This document shows positions 7,176 through 10,603 of a DNA stretch of 10,603 nucleotides, piece after piece (the first letter of the stretch is position 1; every line of letters begins with the position of its first letter). Position numbers and translations under genes: made by a program. This stretch comes from DASVXQ01 sp046727955. Its GTDB lineage: Bacteria; Actinomycetota; CALGFH01. The DNA lies in assembly GCA_046727955.1 (NCBI GenBank), contig JBKPDO010000360.1, positions 1 to 10,603 of the forward strand, in the 5' to 3' direction. Below the pieces are notes generated by a model. It made no database searches. It had not been told where the DNA came from and worked only from the letters and a program-made list of their open reading frames with translations.

Positions 7176-7193
7176 CCTACCGCTGGCGGTAGG
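7176..7193 (+). terminator. Inverted repeat after the HTH gene
   Basis: CCTACCGC-TG-GCGGTAGG, perfect 8-bp arms with a 2-base centre (as RNA, CCTACC and GGTAGG around a 6-base loop), 20 bases after the HTH stop codon. The position fits a terminator for that gene, although no T-run follows. A recombination or binding site is the alternative. Confidence 0.35.
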
Positions 7194-7258
7194 TGGCGAA
7201 GTCGGCGGGCTGGCCCATAAGCACGCGCAGGTCGCATGAGGTGACCGAATAGCTGACA

Positions 7259-7575
7259 CCCACCGGTCTTCGCCGCCGACGGCAGCAGCACCACGATCCT
7301 CCCCCCAAGCCTCGAGGGCCAACGCCGTCGCCGAGCGCTGGGTGGAGACCGTCAGGCGGGAGTGCCTGGACTGGACGCTCGTCCTCGGCCGGCGCCACCT
7401 CAAAGGAGTGCTCCGGGGTGCGTGCCCATCACAACCAAGGCGGCCACACTGCGGGCTGCACCTCCGGCCGCCCGACCCACCGCCGGATTCCGCCCCGCCG
7501 ACGAGCGCGCGCCGAGCCGTGCGACCACGCGATGCCCTGGGCAGCCTCATCCACGAGTACCAACTCGCTGCATGA
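7259..7575 (+). pseudogene. Integrase-core transposase remnant (IS3/IS481-type), frameshifted
   Basis: The C-terminal end of an rve/DDE integrase-core transposase is clear. ANAVAERWVETVRREC carries the catalytic-Glu region; DWTLVLGRRHLKGVLR follows, and the end DALGSLIHEYQLAA matches the usual C-terminus of this group. Between them the reading frame slips twice. After VLR the expected residues (VRAHHNQG) are in the +2-shifted frame from about 7418, and the first frame resumes with RPHCGLHLRPPD. Upstream of ANAV another slip is needed to read PPQA-like residues at about 7290-7315. The first two catalytic Asp residues and the N-terminal domain are missing. The fragment is therefore dead. Imperfect inverted repeats at 7253-7265 and 7595-7607 might mark the ends of an internally deleted element. 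Confidence 0.72.
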
Positions 7576-7664
7576 GGCCCCGGATCAGGAGTTTCCGTGC
7601 CTGTCAGGTCCCTGGAGACTGCCACTCGACGCGTACGCGGCTCGCCTCAGCGAGCGTGCCCGAA

Positions 7665-7670
7665 TAGGAT
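7665..7670 (+). promoter_or_regulatory. Putative -10 box for a leaderless cNMP-binding gene
   Basis: TAGGAT fits the actinobacterial TANNNT -10 pattern and ends 7 bases before ATG 7678, the spacing expected for a leaderless or near-leaderless transcript. No clear -35 element is visible. A small dyad, GCTCGC-CTCA-GCGAGC (7640-7655), lies just upstream. The same bases include AGGA, which could instead be a ribosome site. Confidence 0.3.
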
Positions 7671-7677
7671 GGGCGCC

Positions 7678-8112
7678 ATGCGACTGTTCAGCCAGGACAC
7701 CAAGGTGCAGGCGCTCAAGGGCGCCCCCCTCTTCGAGGGCCTCTCCCGCAAAGAACTCGTCCAGCTGGCGCGGGCCTGCGAAGACCTCGAGGTCAAGCCG
7801 GGCAAGGTGCTCTGCGAGGAGGGCCAGATCGGCCACGAGTTCTTCGTGATCGTCGACGGGAGGGTGCAGGTCACCCGGAAGGGCAGGCCTGTCAGGACGA
7901 TGAGCAGCGGCGACTTCCTGGGTGAGATCGCACTGCTCACGGACATGCCCCGCACGGCGACCGTGACGGCCGAGACGCCCGTGCGCTTCTTCGTGCTGAC
8001 GGGCAGGGACTTCCGCGGCGTGCTCGACAACAACCCGAACGTCGAGCGCAAGGTGCTGCGGGCCCTCGCCCGGCGGCTCGCGCAGACATCGAGCGACCCC
8101 ACGCTGGCCTAG
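7678..8112 (+). CDS. Stand-alone cyclic nucleotide-binding domain protein
   Basis: A 144-aa protein made almost entirely of one CRP/CAP-type cyclic nucleotide-binding beta-barrel (about 15-130). The core reads LFEGLSRKELVQLA, GKVLCEEGQIGHEFFVIVDG and then the phosphate-binding cassette FLGEIALL (80-87) with RTAT (92-95); Glu83 and Arg92 are the residues that hold cAMP or cGMP in the family. There is no helix-turn-helix, channel, kinase or cyclase domain, so any signalling must be through a partner or through other genes. Short proteins of this exact layout recur in actinobacteria, especially Thermoleophilia-like genomes, as far as I recall. I chose ATG 7678 because AGGA lies 8 bases upstream and because family members begin near MRLF; ATG 7669 is in frame but overlaps that AGGA. 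The gene looks intact and is flanked on both sides by transposase remnants. Confidence 0.92.
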   Translation: MRLFSQDTKVQALKGAPLFEGLSRKELVQLARACEDLEVKPGKVLCEEGQIGHEFFVIVDGRVQVTRKGRPVRTMSSGDFLGEIALLTDMPRTATVTAETPVRFFVLTGRDFRGVLDNNPNVERKVLRALARRLAQTSSDPTLA

Positions 8113-8159
8113 TATCCTGAATCGTTGATTGGTCGGCGGTTTGGTAGGTTCGGGGATGG

Positions 8160-8350
8160 ATGCAGCACCCGATACCCCACCACGCCACCGGGGCTCCAAG
8201 CTCCCCCGAGCTGGCGTTGACCGATGACGAGCGGGCGACGCTGCAACGCTGGCCCGCCGACCCAAGTTCAGCCGGACGCTGGCCAGCGCTGCCGGATCGT
8301 GCTGGCCTGCGCCGAGGGCGCCAGCAACACCGAGATGGCCGGGACACCTA
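8160..8350 (+). pseudogene. IS630-type transposase N-terminal remnant
   Basis: The frame from ATG 8160 includes ELALTDDERATLQRW, the typical start of actinobacterial IS630-family transposases. The continuing match, CRIVLACAEGASNTEMAG, is found in the next frame from about 8284 on, so at least one indel separates the two parts. It corresponds to the first helix-turn-helix region only. The sequence is interrupted at CTAG (8348-8351) by the IS5-family element. On the far side of that element (9330 on) I see no continuation of the transposase, so the gene had already been truncated before or was lost with a later deletion. Confidence 0.65.
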
Positions 8351-9298
8351 GGACGTGTCTCCTAAGTCGGTGAGCCAGAGCAGCACGGCCGCGAGGACGA
8401 GGCCGCCGCGGTAGACGATGGCGTGCTTGTCGTATCTGGTGGCCAGCCCGCGCCAGTGTTTGAAGCCGTTGAAGGCGCGTTCGATGACGTTGCGTCCGCG
8501 GTAGGCGGTGCGGTCGTAGGTCACCGGTCGGCCGCCGGATGAGCCGATGCGCTTGCGGTGGGCCTTCTGGTCGTCGGGCTCGGGGATCACGCTGCCGATG
8601 CCGCGGGTCCTGAGGTGAGCGCGGATCGCGCGCGAGGAGTAGGCCTTGTCGGCCAGCACCCGGTCGGGCCGGGTCCGTGGCCGGCCGATCGTGCGCTGGA
8701 CACGCAGGTGCGCGAGCAGCGGCAACATCATCGGCGCGTCACCGGCCTGGCCGGGGGTGAGCAGGATGGCCAGCGGGCGGTCCCGTCCGTCGACCGCGGC
8801 GTGGATCTTCGTGCTCAGCCCGCCGCGCGAGCGGCCGAGGGCGTGATCGCCCGGTTCGTCCCGGCAGCAGCGCGGATTCTTGTCATTCGACACCGCCCCT
8901 GTGTGCTCGACGAGCACGGTGCGATCCTCCCGGGCACTGCGCTTGGCCGTAGCCGAATGCTGGTGCGCCCGCACGATCGAGGAGTCGACCGACACGTTCC
9001 AATCCACCCGACCGGCCGCGTCGGCCTCAGCCTGAATCACACGCAACAGCTTGTCCCACGTGCCATCGGTCGCGAAGCGATGATGCCGCTTCCACACCGT
9101 CTGCCACGGCCCGAACCGCCCCGGAAGATCACGCCACGCCACCCCGGTCCGATACCGGAACACGATGCCCTCGACCACCTGACGATGATCACGCCACGGA
9201 CGACTACGACCCGCCGCCTGAGGCATCAACGGCTCGATCCAAGCCCACGCAGCCTCGCTGAGTTCAGTTGAACGCGTCACCTGGCCAGATTGGCGCAA
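8348..9298 (-). CDS. IS5-family transposase (IS427-like group)
   Basis: Single-frame DDE transposase, 316 aa. N-terminal DUF4096-like region: LSEAAWAWIEPLMP, then YRTGVAWRDLPGRFGPWQTVWKRHHRF. Catalytic residues are Asp105 (VDSSIVRAHQH), Asp217 (LADKAYSS) and Glu273 (VIERAFNGFKHWRGLATRYDK); GGLSTKIHAAVD and LTPGQAGDAP are also diagnostic of the group. The frame opens with TTG at 9298; GTG at 9280 (giving TRSTELSEAAW) is a reasonable alternative. All motifs are present and no frameshift is needed, so it could be active. The last codon (Ser) is the final codon inside the element, and the TAG stop is read from the flanking target sequence CTA (8348-8350). Confidence 0.95.
   Translation of the reverse strand: MRQSGQVTRSTELSEAAWAWIEPLMPQAAGRSRPWRDHRQVVEGIVFRYRTGVAWRDLPGRFGPWQTVWKRHHRFATDGTWDKLLRVIQAEADAAGRVDWNVSVDSSIVRAHQHSATAKRSAREDRTVLVEHTGAVSNDKNPRCCRDEPGDHALGRSRGGLSTKIHAAVDGRDRPLAILLTPGQAGDAPMMLPLLAHLRVQRTIGRPRTRPDRVLADKAYSSRAIRAHLRTRGIGSVIPEPDDQKAHRKRIGSSGGRPVTYDRTAYRGRNVIERAFNGFKHWRGLATRYDKHAIVYRGGLVLAAVLLWLTDLGDTS
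8351..8367. repeat. Left terminal inverted repeat of the IS5-family element
   Basis: GGACGTGTCTCCTAAGT, pairing imperfectly with 9311-9326. Preceded by the duplicated TA (8349-8350). Confidence 0.65.
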
Positions 9299-9310
9299 TC
9301 ACCATCGACC

Positions 9311-9326
9311 ACTTGGGAGCACACCC
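9311..9326. repeat. Right terminal inverted repeat of the IS5-family element
   Basis: ACTTGGGAGCACACCC, the reverse complement of GGGTGTGCTCCCAAGT. Followed by the duplicated TA (9327-9328). Confidence 0.65.
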
Positions 9327-9493
9327 TAGTTGACTGCCAACGAGACGTGTTGACGTGGGACGAGTGACGGATACCGCAGGGCCTGAGCAGGTCGAGGACG
9401 TAAGCGGAGCAGGCCGGGCCAGAGCGGACCCGGAGTGGGGCGGGACGCCAGCGGCGCCAGGCAACCCCGGCGGGACGTGGCACAATCTCGCGG

Positions 9494-9943
9494 GTGACCA
9501 GCAGACCCGCCGCGGCGCAGCACCTGCGCGACCTCGCGTGGCTGCGCCACGTCCGCGACCGGATCGACCGGGAGTACGCGCAGCCGCTGGACGTCGAGGC
9601 GCTCGCCCGCGGCGCGCACATGTCGGCCGGCCACCTCAGCCGCCAGTTCCGGCGCGCCTACGGCGAGTCGCCGTACGGCTACCTCATGACGCGGCGCATC
9701 GAGCGCGCGATGGCGCTGCTGCGCCGTGGCGACCTCAGCGTCACCGAGGTCTGCTTCGCGGTCGGCTGCTCGTCGCTGGGCACCTTCAGCACTCGCTTCA
9801 CCGAACTGGTCGGCATGCCGCCCAGCACCTACCGGCGCCAGGCGGCGCGCGCGACGGCGGGGATGCCGCCGTGCGTCGCGAAACAGGTGACCAGACCGAT
9901 CAGGAATCAAGAAGCGCCGGCCCCCGAGCCGCAGCTAGTGTGA
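9494..9943 (+). CDS. Short AraC-family transcriptional regulator
   Basis: A 149-aa regulator that is essentially one AraC/XylS DNA-binding domain (about 17-113) with its two helix-turn-helix motifs. The first is LDVEALARGAHMSAGHLSRQFRRAYGESP. The second is LSVTEVCFAVGCSSLGTFSTRFTELVGMPPSTYRR, the family signature. There is no sugar- or ligand-binding N-terminal domain; this compact form is usual for a subgroup in actinobacteria found next to VOC-family genes. The tail GMPPCVAKQVTRP is shared within that subgroup as far as I recall. The start is GTG 9494; no strong ribosome site is visible. The gene ends 4 bases before the VOC gene begins, so it probably controls that gene and they form an operon. 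The 164 bases before it (9330-9493), right of the insertion sequence, show nothing I can identify, and the IS may have displaced its native promoter. Confidence 0.93.
   Translation: MTSRPAAAQHLRDLAWLRHVRDRIDREYAQPLDVEALARGAHMSAGHLSRQFRRAYGESPYGYLMTRRIERAMALLRRGDLSVTEVCFAVGCSSLGTFSTRFTELVGMPPSTYRRQAARATAGMPPCVAKQVTRPIRNQEAPAPEPQLV
9936..9941 (+). promoter_or_regulatory. Putative -10 box for the VOC gene
   Basis: TAGTGT fits TANNNT and ends 6 bases before ATG 9948, a leaderless-type spacing. It overlaps the end of the AraC gene, so the VOC gene might have its own start of transcription in addition to read-through. No -35 element is evident. Confidence 0.25.
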
Positions 9944-9947
9944 CGCC

Positions 9948-10358
9948 ATGGACATCACCATTTACCAGACCTTCCTCCCGCACGACGACCCAGACGCCGC
10001 CCTGGCCTTCTATCGCGACGCCCTCGGCTTCGAGGTCCGCAACGACGTCGAATACGGCGGGATGCACTGGATCACGGTCGGCCCTGCCGACCAGCCCGGC
10101 ACGTCCATCGTCCTGTACCCGCCCGCCGCATCCCCCGGCGTCACCGACGACGAGCGCCGCATGATCGCCGAGATGATGGCCAAGGGCACCTACGCCTCCA
10201 TCAACCTGGCCACCCCCAACCTCGACGGCACCTTCGAGCGGCTGCAGGCCAGCGGCGCCGAGGTCGTCCAGGAGCCGACCGAGCAGCCGTACGGGGTTCG
10301 CGACTGCGCCTTCCGCGATCCCGCGGGCAACCTGATCCGCATCCAGGAGCTGCGCTGA
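9948..10358 (+). CDS. VOC-family protein (glyoxalase/bleomycin-resistance fold)
   Basis: A 136-aa single-domain protein of the vicinal oxygen chelate superfamily, probably a cytosolic dimer. The first beta-alpha-beta unit reads FLPHDDPDAALAFYRDALGFEVRND, and the second carries INLATPNLDGTFERLQASGAEVVQEP. The C-terminal signature is GVRDCAFRDPAGNLIRIQE, whose last Glu is the usual metal-ligand position. The substrate cannot be told: members include glyoxalases, dioxygenases and antibiotic-binding proteins. The ATG start lies 4 bases after the AraC stop with no good ribosome site, consistent with coupling or a leaderless transcript. The AraC-VOC pair is a recurrent arrangement in actinobacteria. 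Length and motifs indicate an intact gene. Confidence 0.95.
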   Translation: MDITIYQTFLPHDDPDAALAFYRDALGFEVRNDVEYGGMHWITVGPADQPGTSIVLYPPAASPGVTDDERRMIAEMMAKGTYASINLATPNLDGTFERLQASGAEVVQEPTEQPYGVRDCAFRDPAGNLIRIQELR

Positions 10359-10361
10359 CCT

Positions 10362-10375
10362 CCGGCGATCGCCGG
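10362..10375. repeat. Perfect 14-base palindrome after the VOC gene
   Basis: CCGGCGATCGCCGG begins 3 bases past the VOC stop codon. A 5- or 6-bp RNA hairpin here could end the AraC-VOC transcript, but there is no T-run; a protein-binding site is the alternative. Confidence 0.3.
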
Positions 10376-10432
10376 CCTGACTCACAACTGAGACGAGATC
10401 GATCTGAGGTGCATCTTCACGAGGTGCCCTTG

Positions 10433-10603
10433 GTGTTCCGACGCCTCGTCCCCTCCGCCTATCGGCCGGTGCTCGCCAACCGGGTGTTCCGGCGACTGAT
10501 CCTCGGCTTCGCGGTCTCGTACCTCGGGGACGGGATGAGCTTCGTCGCGGTGGCGTGGCTCGCCATCGAGCTCGCGCCGCAGGCGACCGCGGGGCTGTGG
10601 GTC
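10433..10603 (+). CDS. MFS transporter, N-terminal part (runs off the window)
   Basis: Only the first 57 residues are inside the window. They read FRRLVPSAYRPVLANRVFRRLILGFAVSYLGDGMSFVAVAWLAIEL, the typical beginning of DHA3/enterobactin-exporter-like major facilitator proteins: a short basic tail, then the first transmembrane helix with the SYLGDGMSFVAVAWL pattern and a second helix starting at GLWV. I chose GTG 10433 because GAGG lies 8 bases upstream; GTG 10424 and GTG 10409 are in frame as well. It would be an integral membrane secondary transporter, substrate unknown. It is read in the same direction as the AraC-VOC pair but 74 bases away with a palindrome between, so it is probably a separate unit. 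Confidence 0.8.
   Translation, partial: MFRRLVPSAYRPVLANRVFRRLILGFAVSYLGDGMSFVAVAWLAIELAPQATAGLWV

Larger units (their letters stand above)
8351..9326 (-). mobile_element. Complete IS5-family insertion sequence
   Basis: About 976 bases, carrying one transposase gene. The left end begins GGACGTGTCTCCTAAGT; the right end, read inward on the minus strand, begins GGGTGTGCTCCCAAGT. They share GTGT and CTCC(T/C)AAGT with small gaps, as imperfect terminal inverted repeats. Both ends sit in CTAG (8348-8351 and 9326-9329), giving a TA target duplication, which is the known preference of the IS427 group of IS5. The element has landed in an IS630 remnant. Exact boundaries could differ by one or two bases because of the shared C and G. 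Confidence 0.8.

Noticed and set aside
8558..9271. A 237-codon plus-strand frame inside the IS5-family element
   Set aside because: It is a shadow of the transposase, which has a complete DDE set on the minus strand.
1..10603. CRISPR array, toxin-antitoxin pair, defence island or retron
   Set aside because: No regularly spaced repeats, Cas genes, reverse transcriptase or toxin-like small gene pairs were found.

Overview
The DNA is very GC-rich, uses GTG and TTG starts freely, and has tightly packed genes with third-position G/C. Together with the gene families present (a DrrAB-like exporter beside a NarL-type two-component pair, a stand-alone cyclic-nucleotide-binding protein, an AraC/VOC pair) this suggests an actinobacterial chromosome. 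The stand-alone cNMP protein and the overall style are reminiscent of Thermoleophilia/Solirubrobacterales, but that placement is an impression, not a measurement.

Layout. Positions 112-4095 form a coherent module. A leftward ABC-2 exporter (ATPase 1055-2023, then permease 155-1045, ending at a GC-rich hairpin) is divergent from a rightward histidine kinase (2204-3433) and response regulator (3430-4095) that overlap by ATGA. The likely logic is that the membrane kinase senses a toxic or envelope-active compound and the regulator switches on the exporter.

Positions 4096-7600 are a graveyard of broken genes. They hold a degenerate stretch that may be a transposase N-terminus (4116-4571), then a multicopper oxidase that has lost its C-terminal copper domain (4615-6003). 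This abuts, tail to tail, a patatin-like lipase fragment (5977-6598, minus strand) that lacks its N-terminus and carries an in-frame TAG. Next come a tandem-repeat helix-turn-helix protein whose first repeat lies upstream of any usable start codon (about 6700-7155), two strong inverted repeats, and an integrase-type transposase remnant with frameshifts (7259-7575).

Positions 7678-8112 hold an intact single-domain cyclic-nucleotide-binding protein. It is followed by an IS630-type transposase remnant (8160-8350) cut by a complete IS5-family element (8351-9326). The IS5 element has recognisable ends, a TA target duplication inside CTAG, and a transposase whose stop codon is supplied by the target.

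Positions 9494-10603 return to ordinary genes: a short AraC-type regulator, a VOC/glyoxalase-like enzyme directly behind it, and the start of an MFS transporter that runs off the window.

I found no CRISPR array, tRNA or rRNA, and no convincing novel defence system. The most informative features are the scars: fused gene ends, nested insertion sequences, and the repeat-containing HTH protein.
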